Shown: piece after piece, positions 1 through 12,659 of the stretch | Numbering within the stretch: position 1 is the stretch's first letter | Layout of the letters: every line of letters starts with the position of its first letter | Source of the DNA: Pratylenchus scribneri | Lineage: Eukaryota; Nematoda; Chromadorea; Rhabditida; Pratylenchidae | Length of the DNA: 64,000 bases | NCBI GenBank assembly: GCA_030063045.1 | Contig: JAQSEB010000127.1 | Span: 434,001 to 498,000 of the forward strand | Reading direction: 5' to 3' | Made by a program: the position numbers and the translations under genes | The notes under the pieces: generated by a model | Seen by the model: the letters and a program-made list of their open reading frames with translations, nothing else | What the model was told of the DNA's origin: nothing | The model's database searches: none

Positions 1-119
1 ATGTAGATAGTCATTTTACTCTTATATTACGGAAATTGTGGACGATTCTAAGTTGTGGCGTAGATTCTGTCGACATTTTCGGCATGTTCAAATTTTTAAA
101 TTTAATAATGGGATTTTAT

Positions 120-377
120 TTATTTTAACCTTTTACCTACCTCAAAGTTCTCAATTGTCAATTTTGCATCAATCTGTTTTTGTTTATTTGTACTGGTCTT
201 GCCCTCGATCTCTACTCCCGTGGTTCGTGATACTTCTATTTCTTCACCCAATACAAATGTTTTTTCTACATCAGAATTCAAAGCGGGATCACCCGAATCT
301 CCGACCTCAGAAATATATTCATGTTCTATAAAATAGCAACCCAAGACACAACTGTGTTCGCAATTGTCATATCCTCT
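120..377 (-). CDS. terminal exon of an unknown Cys-containing protein
   Basis: A minus-strand exon begins after a TTTTAG acceptor and is open to a TAA at 120. It starts with a closely spaced cysteine cluster (C-x3-C-x3-C) followed by an acidic, Glu/Val/Thr-rich tail. Composition and the clean acceptor make it coding rather than chance, but it has no start codon, so the 5' exons must lie to the right and I could not find them. The overlapping plus-strand ORF is a shadow. No family recognised. It resembles the other small secreted-protein genes to its right in size and strand. Confidence 0.45.
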   Translation of the reverse strand, partial: RGYDNCEHSCVLGCYFIEHEYISEVGDSGDPALNSDVEKTFVLGEEIEVSRTTGVEIEGKTSTNKQKQIDAKLTIENFEVGKRLK

Positions 378-1319
378 CTAAAATATTTATCATTATCATT
401 TATAATTATAATTTTTTAGAGATATTTTTAATCAATTTATAATAACGATGATAAATGTTTTTTAATTTAGATCAACCGATTTTTTTTAAAATTTTGGATG
501 CGAAAAATTTCCAATGGACATATCAAGTTCAAATAAAAATTAATCTAGCAACTTATTTTGAATCAACAAAAAATCAAATAAGAACAAAAATAAATGAAGA
601 TTACAATTAATTTCCACTCAATATTAAATTTTGCTTTTCTTAACTTAAGTGACAAGTTCTGTTCTAATTATTCTCTATTCTGTTGGAGCCATCTCCAACA
701 GTTTTATTTTCTTCGAGAAAATATTTGTTTGGACTGATGGGATACCCATTTTTTGGGATCAAAGACCAGATTTACTCCTAAATCTAATCTGGTAATTCTT
801 CTCCTAACTCCTACCCCTCCCCCTTTTCCCATTCTTTAGAGGGCAATTCTAAATCCTTGGTGGTGTTTTGTGCTATTTTATTTGGGTGGTGCCCTGTGCT
901 GCGCCATGTGGTTATGTGCTGTGCCTTGCATTTTTGTTGGAGATGTGCCTTATATGAATTTAGCCGATGCCCATGGATGCCGAATGCTCAAATGCGGATA
1001 AACTTATGGGATGCACATTTTATTTATCTTTTGTTCATTATTATTTAATTTAATCCCCTTTTGTTCTTTTGTGTATCATGGCTATATAAATTGTGCATTT
1101 TTCCCCTTTTTGCGGTTCAATTCAGTTTTTTTATTTCATTCACTTTTTCAACTTTTACGAAAATAAAATAAATAAATTAAAATTCCAATTTAACTGCCAA
1201 TTTCCAAAAGTAATTTGAATCTAAGAGTCTAGAAGGGTCAAAATTCCCTAATTCGAAGGGTTTTTCAAGTTCGACAATTTTGTTCAAGGAAAACTTCTCT
1301 GTTTTCCCCCTTTTCAAAA
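378..1319. other. no gene seen
   Basis: AT-rich sequence. Short ORFs here show low-complexity or Trp/Cys-biased translation and no splice-site support. The upstream exons of the gene ending at 120 may be hidden here. Confidence 0.4.
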
Positions 1320-1474
1320 CGCTCGACTCCAGAGCAATAATTCAACGCTCGAATCCAGAGCAATAATTCCAAAGCTCGAATCCAGAGCAAAAATTCATTA
1401 GCTCGAATCCAGAGCAAAAATTCATTAGCTCGAATCCAGAGCAAAAATTCAAAAGCTCGACTCCAGAGCAAAAC
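1320..1474. repeat. tandem repeat, about 27 bp x 6
   Basis: Six head-to-tail copies of a 26-27 bp unit containing GCTCGAATCCAGAGCAAAAA, with A/C and T/A variants. The minus-strand ORF with repeated LLWIRA units is a by-product of the repeat. Confidence 0.85.
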
Positions 1475-1752
1475 CCTTTTAAACTAATTTGTTCCCATTT
1501 TTATTCCTGTTGGTTTGGTTCTGCCCGGTTAGCTCTATTTCCTGGTAGAGCGCCCAGAACTCCCCCAACAATTCTCATTCCCCAGCAAGGTTACTTATAT
1601 TATGTGAGTCACTCAAAGATAGAACTCAAAGCTCGAAATTCTGGTTTTTTGGAAAATCGACTCGAAAAACTCGAAGTTTTTCAGCGATTAGCGGCAACTC
1701 TGATGTCTGATCCCCAGTAGAGTACCCTTCTAGTAAAGAGCATCATTTTTAA

Positions 1753-2172
1753 GGTGCTAGGTCATCTCCATAATTCTGCAAATATGGGCATGTCCACAAA
1801 TCCTGCAAATATAAGTTTTTTGACTTCTAATAAATCAGAAACCGGTTTTAGACCCCACAAACCTTATACCATTTTGTAGATCTCATCGAGACTCATCGAA
1901 TGGTATATAAAATATTCCAAAAGTTAAAGAGTTAAACCGTTTAAACCATATTTTTATGTTATTGGTTTAAAACACTTTAATTTTGGACCAAACTATGACA
2001 AATACTATACCATTCAATGAGTCTCGATGAGATCTACAAAATGGTATAAGGCTTGTAGGGTCAAAAACCGGTTTCTGATTTATTAGAAGTCAAAAAATTA
2101 TATTTGCAGAATTTGCGGACATGCCCATATTTGCAGAGCCCTTTCTCTATTGTGGAGATGACCAGACCACGG
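1753..2172. repeat. foldback (long inverted repeat) element
   Basis: Two roughly 190-bp arms are near-perfect inverted copies around about 1950. The outer ends carry GGTCATCTCC and GGAGATGACC. Each arm contains TATACCATTTTGTAGAT followed by a CATCGA..TGGTATA motif, so each arm is itself partly palindromic. The same core recurs in the foldback at 21550. No clear target-site duplication was found. Confidence 0.8.
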
Positions 2173-2326
2173 ACGATTTTTTAAAGGCGGATAAAGATGT
2201 AACGGAAATTCTAAGAAAATACTTGATAAAAGTTATTAATTAAATGTAAATTCTTAGTTTATGCTCTTATTGTAAATTTAGATTCGGTTTTTAAAATTTA
2301 TTTTTCTATAAAATTTCAATTACTAA

Positions 2327-2780
2327 CACGGGTCCCATAATACCAGATTTTTCGGGCAGGTTCCAGAATTTTGGTGTTTTCGGCCAGAATTTTGCCAGTT
2401 TTTTCAAAATTTGCCTTTTTTTGCTAGATTTTTAATTTCTAAAAATTATCAAAATTTTTTGGTTCCTGGCCATTTTTGACTTAAAAATTTTTCTCTCTGC
2501 GAAAGAATTTTAAAACTTATTATTTATATATTTACTACCCGAAGCACAAGTAACTCAAATTATAAGTTAGTTATGAAGAATAAAAAATTTATAAGCATTT
2601 ACTAAATTTAAATTGTTTTTATGTTTTTATGCATGGAATTTTTTCGATTTTTAGACACAAATGCCAGAATTTTGCCCGAATTTTTTCGATTTTTAGACAC
2701 AAATGCCAGAATTTTGCCCGAATTTTTTCGATTTTTAGACACAAATGCCAGAATTTTGATTTTTTAAAATGGGAACCCTG
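2327..2780. mobile_element. hAT-type MITE, duplication ATTACTAA
   Basis: Ends are CACGGGTCCCAT and ATGGGAACCCTG (imperfect inverted repeats), flanked on both sides by the 8-bp ATTACTAA. Internally there are about three 42-bp tandem units with GCCAGAATTTTGCCCGAATT. No coding capacity. A decayed relative with the same GCCAGAATTTT words lies around 45440-45830. Confidence 0.8.
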
Positions 2781-3108
2781 ATTACTAACTACTATGAGCC
2801 TTGCTTCAAAATAATATAAGCCTAAATAATGTTTAATACAGCATAAACTCTATCAATTACAACGAATTTAATAAGCAAACTCTTCCGATTTGTCCGTTCG
2901 AAATTTCCTAAATTTTTAAACTCACAATCAATTTCTAGATAATCCCGGGATTAAACGATTCCAAATATTAATCTGTTCTGTACAAATATTTTTATATATT
3001 ATATATTTACAACTAAATATAAATCTAATTCATATGTGAAAATCTATATAATCTATTTATTAAAATTTCTAAATTCTTAGATTTTTCCTTAAATGTGCAT
3101 ATGATAAA

Positions 3109-5788
3109 TTAGTTTTTGGTTGTTAGATAAAATAAATTAATATTTACAAATTGTGCTGCTATATTGCATTTTTGCCCTGCTCTATATACGAATTCTGTTG
3201 TATAATCCACAGATGTTTCCGTATTATAATAAATATTACGCATTGGAATAAAATCGAGACTCAGCATCCAAAAATTATTGGTTTCCTTTTTGCTGTACCA
3301 AAAATTATCTTCCAATTTTAATGGCGGATTTCCAGTAAAAATCAATTTTTCATCATTCATATTTGTTATAATAGCACCGATAGATTCAGAATGTCCAATT
3401 TTAATTTTGAAACAACGATGAAAATGGCCATTCATTACTTCGGGAAGAGGAAATTTATAACTATAATAACAAAATTTAAAAATTTTTAGACTATTAGCAA
3501 AATAAATTTATTATTCAACAAAGAATAGGCTATCACTATCAATATTTAGTAGTACTTTTGATTGCGAATTTCTATGAGATAGATGGTTACTGCTAAAATA
3601 AAATTCCAATTTATTTCTATTTCTCTAATGATAATGATATATTTTTTAATGCAATTATCGAAAATTAATGTATTATCTCTTTCAACTCCGTCTTTTAATT
3701 TTTTTCTAATTTTATTAACGAAGCCCCATATATTTGAGTCAAAAAAAAATATAAAAATGAAGAGGGTATGCATCTTTGAAAACACTATAGTATTAAGGTA
3801 AATATTAGGGTTGCTCAAAGTCGGTTTTAAACCGAGGTTTCCGGTTTTCGGTTTTCCCGGTTTTCCAATGACGGTTTTCGGTTACGGTTTGAAAAAATTC
3901 TCGGTTTTCGGTTTCGGTTTTCCGTTTTTTCGGTTTTTTGAAAAATGGTCAAAAAATTTTTGAAAAATTTAATTTTTCATAAAATTTCGCAAAAAATCAA
4001 AGAAAATTTATTCAAATATCACATATCCAATATTTTACATCAATTTTTAGTTATTCTTCTAGGTTTGCTTCAACAAAAAAGACCCAAAAGAGAAAATATT
4101 TCAAAAAAGCGTAGGATAGAAAAATTTTAGCCTAAATAATTCACAAAAAGAAGAATTTCGAATAAAAATGGCCCCGCAGGGAGAAAAATTAGAAAAGAAA
4201 GGCCATAAATGAAATAATGAAATAATTTATATTAAAAATGCCCGTTTAAGCAAAAAATTTCAGTTGAAAATGGTTTTGAATAAAAAAATAGACCAAAAAT
4301 TTTCTTGGAGGGTAAAATTAAAGGCAAAGATGGCCATAGAGTAAAAAATCAGACAAAAATAGACCCGAAAAGAAAAATATTAAGCTAAAAATGATCCAAA
4401 AGATATTTTAAGCCAAAAAATGGCCCGTTAGGGAAAAATTTTAATTAAAAATGGTCGAATAAGGTAAAATTTTAACCAAAAATTGTCCCTCAAGGTGAAA
4501 ATTAAAAACCGAAAAACCGTCGGTTTGGACTCTCGGTTTTCGGTTTTCGCGGTTTTCGTACCTCGGTTTCGGTTTCGTTTTTTGGGCCAAAAAACCCGGT
4601 TTTCGGTTTCGGTTCGGTTAACCGACTTTGAGCAACCCTAGTCAATATCTATTAAGCGAAAAACCTACATGTGCTTATCGAAGATAAGACGAATTTCAAC
4701 TTCTTTACGATCGATGATTCGGATATTAAATCCATGATGTTCTGGATCCTGACATTTCACATCATCGCTACGGTATTTTTGCAATGCATATTTTTCATCC
4801 TTCAATTTCTCTTTAGTCAGTTGAGCAGGATAACAAATTGTCATTCTAAAAAATTTAATTCTTGATAAATGCTAGTCTAACCAAATTTTGACCTATCATA
4901 TTTTTATTTTAAACAATTTTGTGACTTATTTGGAATTTTTTTTTTGATTTTACGAGGGATTATTGAATAAAATATATTTTTTCCTTTCTATTTATAATTT
5001 TTTTATTACAAATTAAATGTTTTGAACTATAATAATAAATTTAACTTTAAAGACGTATAAAGATTGAGAAGTGGAATTAATAGTGTCTATATAAATTTAA
5101 AATAAATTTATAGCCAATTGAAAAATTATGGCAAAAATTAAATTGTACAAAAAGGGTATTTTTTGGATATAAGAGTGTAAATTTATTCAATCCAAATTTA
5201 TCTTATGTTGCCAATAAATTTTTTCATAAAATTCTAATCCAATTTTTTTATCATTTAACAAAATAATAAAATAAGAATCTCGAAATTTTTTTTATTATCT
5301 GCACACAGATAACCAATAATTTCGCAAAAAGATTTATAATAATCAAATTTATGGAATTATGAAAAATTGATTATTATTTTTTTAATTTTTAAAAAAATTT
5401 CAAAATTGAAATTATCAAATTCTTACCCTTTATCACATTGAATGGTCTTGCTTTCCGTGCAAAATATAATTTCCAACCCCAATCCAGGTGTATTTTGCTT
5501 ATCTTTATCTTTGCATTTGTATGTATAAGGATCAAAATATAAAGGGATAGGCCCATTGAACGAATCACTCTCATAGGAACCAATAACTCTAATAAATTAT
5601 AAGAATTATTAAATTAGATTTTTATAAACTTACAAATCTCCATTATCCGAATAAACAAATTTCGAAGATTGTTTCCCAATCTCATTAAAAGTGTCGTTGA
5701 AGAGATTTCGAAAATTTTCAATTTTAACAAATTTAGCAAAAGAGAATTGAATTGAGAAAATCAATAATAAAATTAATTTTATTATCAT
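3109..5788 (-). CDS. secreted protein of unknown function, five exons
   Basis: Read right to left: exon 1 5788-5634 starts at ATG with a signal peptide (MIIKLILLLIFSIQFSFA). Exon 2 is 5588-5427, exon 3 4845-4669, exon 4 about 3784-3556, exon 5 3460-3109 ending in TAA. Splice phases agree at every junction and donors read GTAAGT or GTAAGA. The mature product would be about 330 aa with scattered cysteines. A hAT MITE (3806-4640) sits in intron 3. Exon 4 needs one base fewer in a nine-base T run (3741-3749 on the plus strand) to stay open, so this is either a sequencing error or a frameshift mutation. Family not recognised. Confidence 0.65.
3806..4640. mobile_element. hAT-type MITE in an intron
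   Basis: Terminal inverted repeats TAGGGTTGCTCAAAGTCGGT and its reverse complement; flanks GTAAATAT and GTCAATAT, an 8-bp duplication with one mismatch. Subterminal regions are dense in CGGTTTTCGG words, the interior is AT-rich and noncoding. A shorter relative is at 8269-8780. Confidence 0.88.
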
Positions 5789-7834
5789 ATTTCTATAAAA
5801 TATATAAAATATTAAAATTGAATGTAAAAAATATTAAAAAATATTGTTTTTTAAATGTAATTTTCAGGAGATAGGATTTGCGGCGCTAAAATAAAACTAT
5901 AATATCGAATTTCTAAATGAATAATGAATATGATTTTTTATTTTTTTCTGCTTATTGAGGATGACCAGGGTTTTTATACGCCCTTAATTAAAAATATGGC
6001 ATTTGCCTTCGAAAATTCGGAAAAATATGGAATCAAAAATATGGCAAAAATATGGAATAATTTAAAAAGCTTAAAATTCAATATAAATTTGATTTTTAAC
6101 ATTTATTTTGTAAATTTCTACTTTATTAATTGGTAAATATTGCAGCGCAGCGAAAAATTTTAGCCAAAAATGGCTGTCAATAGAAAAAATTTTGTCAAAA
6201 ATGATTGCCCAGCTAAAAATTTTAACAAAAAGTGCTCGTCACAAAAGCCAAAAATATGACGAGATTGTCGAAACCTCGAAAATATAGCAAATGCCATATA
6301 AATATGGTAAAATAGAAATCCTGAGGATAACTATAGAAAATTCGGGAAATTTCGTTATTTTTCCCAGGTGTGCAAATTTCGGGTTTAGTTGAGTGCGGAA
6401 TTTTTGGTATGAAAAATTGAAGTGCCCAATTTTTGGTGAGGATTTCGGGTGTGGAATACTTGGTGCACGCTTGATCGATAACCAAATATTTTATTTTTAA
6501 TTTGCCATAAGGATAAATAATATACTAAAATCCTAATAAAATATCATGTGGAATCCAGTAGGGTATTCAATTATACTGGGTACTTAGTACTTTTCAGATT
6601 TAAATAAAATTAATATAAGTAATATAATGTTGAGCTCCTCTCCTATTCCTAAATTAGATCAGTATACTATTATAAAGGAAACTCAAATTTAGCAAATATA
6701 TAAAAAAATTCATGAGAGATTTTTTAGTAAAATTTGAAAAAGATAAAAATGATGATTTTTCAATATATTTAAGATACTTTTTCATTAACTTTATATATTT
6801 TATATTAAAAAAATTAATTCCAAAGAAACATCCACGTTTGTAATAAATAAAAATCGTTTCGATAAAAATTTTAGATAAATATGCAAAAGAATGCATTGAT
6901 AAAATTAAATAGCATTATAACTTCACAAATATTTTTTGAGAAAAAAAAATTAAAAAATGATATTATTGATTTAAATATTAGATAATATATATTTAGAGAT
7001 AAATTTTGATCGATAAGACAAATTGAGTTTAATCTTAGATTTAGTACAAACGTTTAATTTTCGGAGCATAGGGAAACGAGGGAATAGCCGAAAAACGCCG
7101 ATGATAAGACAATTGCAGTTTCGATTCTTTTTTTATTTTAAATATATATACAAAAATCATCTGCAAAAAATCGTATCTGTAAAAGTCGCATTTGCAACTC
7201 CAGTTGTCGAGTTTGCAAAAATTTATAATGCAAATATGATAATCCCAATTTAGGAAAACTTTACTCATAATTCTAAAAATCTTATTCTCTTGGTTTTTAA
7301 GGGCTCAGTGGGGAGATTGGACTTCTAAAACATCTTTAGTCTCAATAATCTAGTCTAATTTAAAAATTTATCTTAGCCTAAGTGGATAACCCAAAACTAA
7401 ATTTAAATCCAATTCCTGTCTGTTAATTTAAAAATGGTTTTTTATTTTTGACTTATTTTATTAGATACCAATAAGAAATTCATGCTCATTGAGGCTGTTC
7501 AATTAAGTTATAAAATTCCGGAATAAAATTTTCTTTTTAGTAAATAGAAGACTCTTTTCATTTTGATTTTGAAGGAAAAAATTGCTTAGTTCCTACTAAA
7601 TCAAATTATAACAATAATAGAACTTTATGTATAATTATCTGATTTAACCATCGGTTCTCGGAATATTTTTTATCAGAATTCAAAACATTTCGAAAGAAAC
7701 TTATTAATTTCTGACTTTTTCGTTAAATAATTACACTTAAACATATGTAAATATGGAAAATAGTTATAAAATTGATTTTATCTTTGAGAGAATATTTTTG
7801 CAGTTATTTCATTTTGATCTTTTGTTTTGTTCGC
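5789..7834. other. mostly noncoding; one MITE and a possible exon
   Basis: Apart from the MITE at 5966-6323, the only coding-like signal is on the minus strand at about 7060-7260: short open stretches rich in small residues (ANSTTGVANATFTDT and a Ser/Leu-rich segment with a Cys near the end). Splice sites there are ambiguous and I do not propose a gene. Confidence 0.35.
5966..6323. mobile_element. hAT-type MITE
   Basis: Begins CAGGGTTTTTATACG and ends in the approximate reverse complement (..AGAAATCCTG). Flanks AGGATGAC and AGGATAAC form an 8-bp duplication with one mismatch. The interior repeats AAAAATATGG words and is noncoding. Confidence 0.7.
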
Positions 7835-8180
7835 TTAATCTTTCTTCTCGATAAAATATTCTCCCATTTCATTTGGTGCACGATATTTACCAGCCTTTTT
7901 GTAGATAAGCTTCGATTCTTCTGTAACTGCAGTTATTGATTTGGATCCTAAACCTCCACCAATATTCTCTTTCATTTTAACCGTGTCTTTGTATGCATAT
8001 TGATCAGCATCCGCTGACTCCTTTGGATGCAAATAGATTGGCAGATTTCTGGTTTGATGTCCAGTGTCGCTATCAAAATTATAAGTGTCTAATTTGATGA
8101 GCTGAGAAATTTTTCCAGATTCCGCGCAATCATGTTCAATAACCAAATAATGATTCACATTATCGACAAATATAATATTA
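7835..8180 (-). CDS. 3' exon of an unknown (probably secreted) protein
   Basis: A minus-strand exon opens after a TTCTTCAG acceptor at 8181-8182 and runs about 115 codons to a TAA at 7835, ending in a Glu/Lys-rich tail (GEYFIEKKD). Translation is balanced and non-repetitive. It starts in phase 2, so an upstream exon is required; the first in-frame candidate start is only a GTG. The MITE at 8269-8780 lies just upstream, probably in the preceding intron. Confidence 0.55.
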
Positions 8181-8268
8181 CTGAAGAACTTAAATACAAA
8201 GCATAGTATTAAATGCGCTAGAAATGTGCAATTGCGTTTATAAATTAGATAAGTCCTATTCTAATTAG

Positions 8269-8780
8269 TAGGGTGGGTAGTTCGATGTCGGTTAAATGAA
8301 CCGAAACCGAAAACAAAGCAATTTTAGGCCAAATAACGAAACAAAAACTGAGCTTGGAAAATCTCCAATTCAGTTCGAAGGTTTTTCGGTGTTGCTTTTC
8401 AAGGCCAATTTTTGACTAAATTTTCTATATCATATATATTTTTGGCTTAAATTTCCTCCCTATTAGGCCATTTTAGATTTGATTTTTTCTTGGTTGGAGT
8501 AATTTTTCTCTATAGAGCCTAGAACGGAATTTTTATAAAATTTGTCACTTTATTGTAAAAGGATTGATAAATTTATTGCAGATTATATTTAAATTATTTT
8601 CTATGATTTTTTGGATATTTTATGAAAAGTTGAATTTTTAAAAATTTTTATTACTTTTTTAAAAAAATGAAAAATAAAAAATCCAAAGGAGAAATTTTTA
8701 AAACTGCAACTGAGATCCTCAAAAAACGGCCAAAATTGAGAGGGAAGACCTCGGTTTAAAACGGACTTTGAAAAACGCTA
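8269..8780. mobile_element. hAT-type MITE, duplication CTAATTAG
   Basis: Flanked on both sides by CTAATTAG. Ends TAGGGTGGGTAGTTCGATG and ..TTTGAAAAACGCTA, with TCGGTT/AACCGA subterminal words: a shorter, diverged member of the 3806-4640 family. Confidence 0.82.
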
Positions 8781-9451
8781 CTAATTAGTATTGCTAAACA
8801 AATAGATATTAAGTTTATTTTGAAAAAAAATTAATAAAATGTTTTTTTTATTTAAATTTTTTGAATAAATAACTTGGATTAGTACGAATAGTTTTAGTTC
8901 ATGAAAATAATTACAAATAAGTTAATTTGGCTATATTTTTAGCAAAAATATTAACATGGGAAGTATTTATTTTTTAATAAAAATTTGCACTAATAGCTTA
9001 ATGAGTATCCCAATTCCCAATCAATAATAATATAATGAATATTGAATAAGGATTATCAAAAATTCAATCTTTTAAATCTAACTTTTTCGATAAATCAATT
9101 TGTTCTTTGTCTTTTTACCCAATAAAAATAAATTCGTTATGTATATTTTAATGGTAATTTTTTAAAATAAATCGTTTTCGTTATCTGTAATGAAAATTTA
9201 TTATATTTAATTTGGTAAGAAAATTGCTGAAAATTGCGAAAACATTTCGTATTGAAATATATTCTTTTTTTTAGCAAAATAATCTTTTGCAAACCAGCAG
9301 GCTTCTTTAATATTCCTAATCTACGTAATCCTATTTCCTAAAAATATTCTCGCTCTAATGCTAAGAGCTAGTAATGGCCAAGTTATAAAAAGACTATTTT
9401 TCGCACTAAAATTTTCAACCATTTTCAGCATTTTTTACAAAAATTTTTTCT

Positions 9452-9714
9452 TTAATTAAAAATTACATCGCTATAGTAAAGTGTTCCAGATCCCTTTTTA
9501 AAAGCTTCCCCGACTGCAGCATATCCACTAGTATTATCTTCACATATTTTTGTGATGGCTGATTCATCGTCAGCATCTCCTTCATAATTTGTGACTGGCA
9601 AGGAAATAAAAAAATTTCCATCTGCATTCAAATGAACATTTTTTCTAAATATTTAAAAATTGATTTTATTAATTTTTAAAAATTACAATGGCACTGATTT
9701 CGCTCCTTTAACTA
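9452..9714 (-). CDS. last two exons of a small unknown protein
   Basis: Short exon 9714-9687 and terminal exon 9645-9452 on the minus strand join in phase across a 41-bp AT-rich intron (donor GTAATT, acceptor TTTAG). The terminal exon encodes about 64 residues, including an acidic segment (EGDADDESAITKICEDN), and stops at TAA. Upstream exons were not located, so the N-terminus is missing. Confidence 0.55.
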
Positions 9715-11688
9715 CTGAAAATTGAAAAATTATGTTAAAATTTGGTACTTTTCAACTATCTCTCACATCAGCAGATTTTAAATATACCAAAGAAGTGCCT
9801 CTGTATCAATTCGTTATCAAACTTATAGTAGACTATGACAGCTAACTAAGATCTTTAAGATTATAAAATTAGAAATTTTGGGAATTCATATACAAATTTC
9901 ATGAAAAATTTTGAAAATCACAGAATGACTTTGATTATTCTAAAATCTGATTAAAGGTAACTGCCAAAAGTTCCTAAAATACTATTCGAGATTTAATATT
10001 AATATAAAAAGGAAAATGGAATAAATATTATTTGGTTCTTTCTTGTTATCTGGGGGATTGGTACGCGATTTTCTCATATGTGGCGATTTTCTCAAATGGG
10101 GCTTTTTTTTTCAAAAATGAGTGACAGCAGCTGCCTAGAAAAAATAACCTTCTTAATTTCAGAATCCATTCGCGATAATAAAGAAAATATTTAAAATTTT
10201 ATTTCGCGGATTATAATTAGTGTTCAAATAAATCTATACAACAAATAATTATAACAAAAATAATTTTTAAATTTGTTTTATAAAAATAAATGCTAGAATT
10301 ATACCCAATCAAAAATCTCGTCAAGAATCAAGACTCATCGATTTATATATATTTATTATGGTTGGCACAAAAATTAAGGGTAATACTTTAGTTCGTGCCC
10401 CCCATTTTTGGATAAAAAATTTTTGATTTTATTTTTCTCTAAAATAAGTATTTAGGGGTTTTTATTTCAATGATTGAGGTGAGGATCCAAATTTGACAAT
10501 AGTTTTTCATTAGCTATAATGGCTGAATTGTTACCTATTCACAAACCGGTTTGGAAAAAGTTAAATTATTTTTTGGGGCATGTTATACATCAATCGACGC
10601 ATTGCGATGAGCTGATTGCGAATATGACATTTGTTTCGCATAAAATTCAAAAATAAAAAAGTTATGGCCATTTTAGTCAGATAGGTCATCTAAGCAAGTT
10701 AAAAATTTTAAATGGCTTAACTTTTTTATTTTTGAATTTTATGCGAAACAAATGTCATATTCGCAATCAGCTCATCGCAATGCGTCGATTGATGTATAAC
10801 ATGCCCCAAAAAATAATTTCACTTTTTACAAACCGGTTTGTGAACAGGTAACGGTTCAGCCAGTATAGCTAATGAAAAACTAATTTCAAATTTGGATTCT
10901 CTATTATTAAAAACCCCTAAATACTCATTTTTATTGAAAAATAAAATCAAAAATTTTTTATCCAAAAATGTGGGGTACGGTACGAACCAAAGTATTACCA
11001 AATTAAGGGTTCAAACCGTTTAAACCATCTTAGAATTTTTTTTGTTCAAAATTAATTTAAAACTGATTAAACCTAAGCCAAATTATAATCAAATTGTGCC
11101 TAGGCGAGTTAAATCATAGATTTATGATTAAGGTTTAAGGTTTAGATAAAAAAAAACTAAATTATTATAAATCGTTATACCTTTTTACCATTTTAAATAT
11201 TTCCTTTAAGGATTTAAATTAAATATATTTATTAATTTATTTTTTGCAAATCGTTCACAAAAAATATGTAAATATTTTAAGGATTGTGGCTTAAATGACA
11301 TACTAGAATTTTAGGATGAATGAACTGTGACGGGGATTCTAGATTCTAGAATGAAAATGTCAATCATTTTGTAAGCGTTCCTTTAAATCAAAATTATTTG
11401 AAAAATCGCATCATTTGAGAAAATCGCCCATTTGATGAGAAAAACGCCCATTTGAGAAAATCGCACCTATCATTCAAATAATTTGAGAAATCGAGTCATT
11501 TGAGAAAATCGCGTTTCCACCTCTGGGGGGGGGGAGGGGGGTGAGCGGGGGTAGAGCGATTATTAATATATATTTTTAGAGCAAAAAAGATAAAATTGCT
11601 TAAAATTTTCTAAAATTCTTTGGTCAGAGAAAATTTTTTCGCAAAGAAATGTAAATTATGCATTTTATAACATTTATTTTTAACAAAC
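9715..11688. other. no gene seen apart from a foldback element
   Basis: AT-rich sequence. Plus and minus ORFs of 60 codons or less derive from the foldback at 10379-10999. A G-run (GGGGGGGGGAGGGGGG) sits near 11524-11541. Confidence 0.4.
10379..10999. mobile_element. foldback element, duplication AAATTAAG
   Basis: A 621-bp, nearly full-length palindrome with ends GGTAATACTTTAG and CAAAGTATTACC and an exact 8-bp duplication AAATTAAG. The arms carry ACAAACCGGTTTG and ATCGACGCATTGCGATGAGC, words shared with the foldback at 27319. No coding capacity; the RNA would form a hairpin about 300 bp long. Confidence 0.88.
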
Positions 11689-11800
11689 CTTGATAATAAG
11701 AAAATGTGACTTGGGCTTTGAAGTCTTTAGCAACATCACTTTTGTTGCATTTTCCCAAGCACCCATCAATATATAAATCACCGACTTCTTTATAAGAGAA
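11689..11800 (-). CDS. possible internal exon, C-x3-C motif
   Basis: On the minus strand a coding-like stretch (..IDGCLGKCNKSDVAKDF..) ends at a good donor (CAAG|GTTTGT, 11689). The longer ORF in another frame is less protein-like. The acceptor is not clear, so the left limit is approximate and the parent gene is unknown. Confidence 0.3.
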
Positions 11801-12169
11801 GGAAAAATTATTTTAATAAAATTTATATTATTTTGCGATAGATTGCTTTTCGAATTTGTTTTAAATCTATGAATATGTTTATTTTTAATAACATTTAAAT
11901 AATCCATTAAATTCTTATAGTTATTCATTTTAAAATGGCCGCATATTAAATAAACTTACTCATTCTTTCATAAATAGAGCCAACACATTTGGTCCTGAAT
12001 ATTTTTATTTAAAATTTAATTTTTAGAATTTTAATTAATAAACTTTTCTAATTCAAACAAAATTCTACTTAATGATTGATAAATGTTAAGATTATAAAAA
12101 AATCCTATTGCGGATTTAATATATGAACAAATTTCAAAAATTCAATGACAGATGAATATTAGAAGATTC

Positions 12170-12386
12170 GGTACTTATCCAGTTTGTATCTGCTTTTTTG
12201 GAAAGTGCTTAGTCCCCCCTTTGGTTTTAGGGTTTGGGTTAGGGTTTGGGCTTAGGATACACGTAAGATGATTCTTATCCCACCCTATCCCTAACCCAGC
12301 CCTGATTGACCCTAACCCGAAATATGACAAACCATAGGGGGGACTAAGCACTTTCCAAAAAAGCAGATACAAACTGGATAAGTACC
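12170..12386. mobile_element. MITE with 8-bp duplication GAAGATTC
   Basis: About 57-bp perfect inverted repeats (GGTACTTATCCAGTTTGTAT.. at each end) surround a short centre with degenerate telomere-like words (TTAGGGTTTGGGTTAGGG). Both flanks are GAAGATTC. Confidence 0.88.
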
Positions 12387-12659
12387 GAAGATTCTGTTTT
12401 ATTGAGGATTAAATATTATATGTATTTACAATAGTAATCACGATAAATAGGTATGAATATGCAATTTCTTTTCTTTTTATCATTTGCTCATATTGGGCCA
12501 AGATTGGTATCATTGAATTCCTATATATCTGAGGGCATGGTGTAATCACTAATCATTCCAACAATTCGATATGAGTACAAAAAAAAATAAATTTTACCCA
12601 GGAAAATTCAAAAGATGAAAGGTTCTCCCTTTTTATCGTTCATTATTTAATACATGCTA

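Noticed and set aside
1265..1471. 68-codon minus ORF
   Set aside because: Encodes only the 27-bp tandem repeat.
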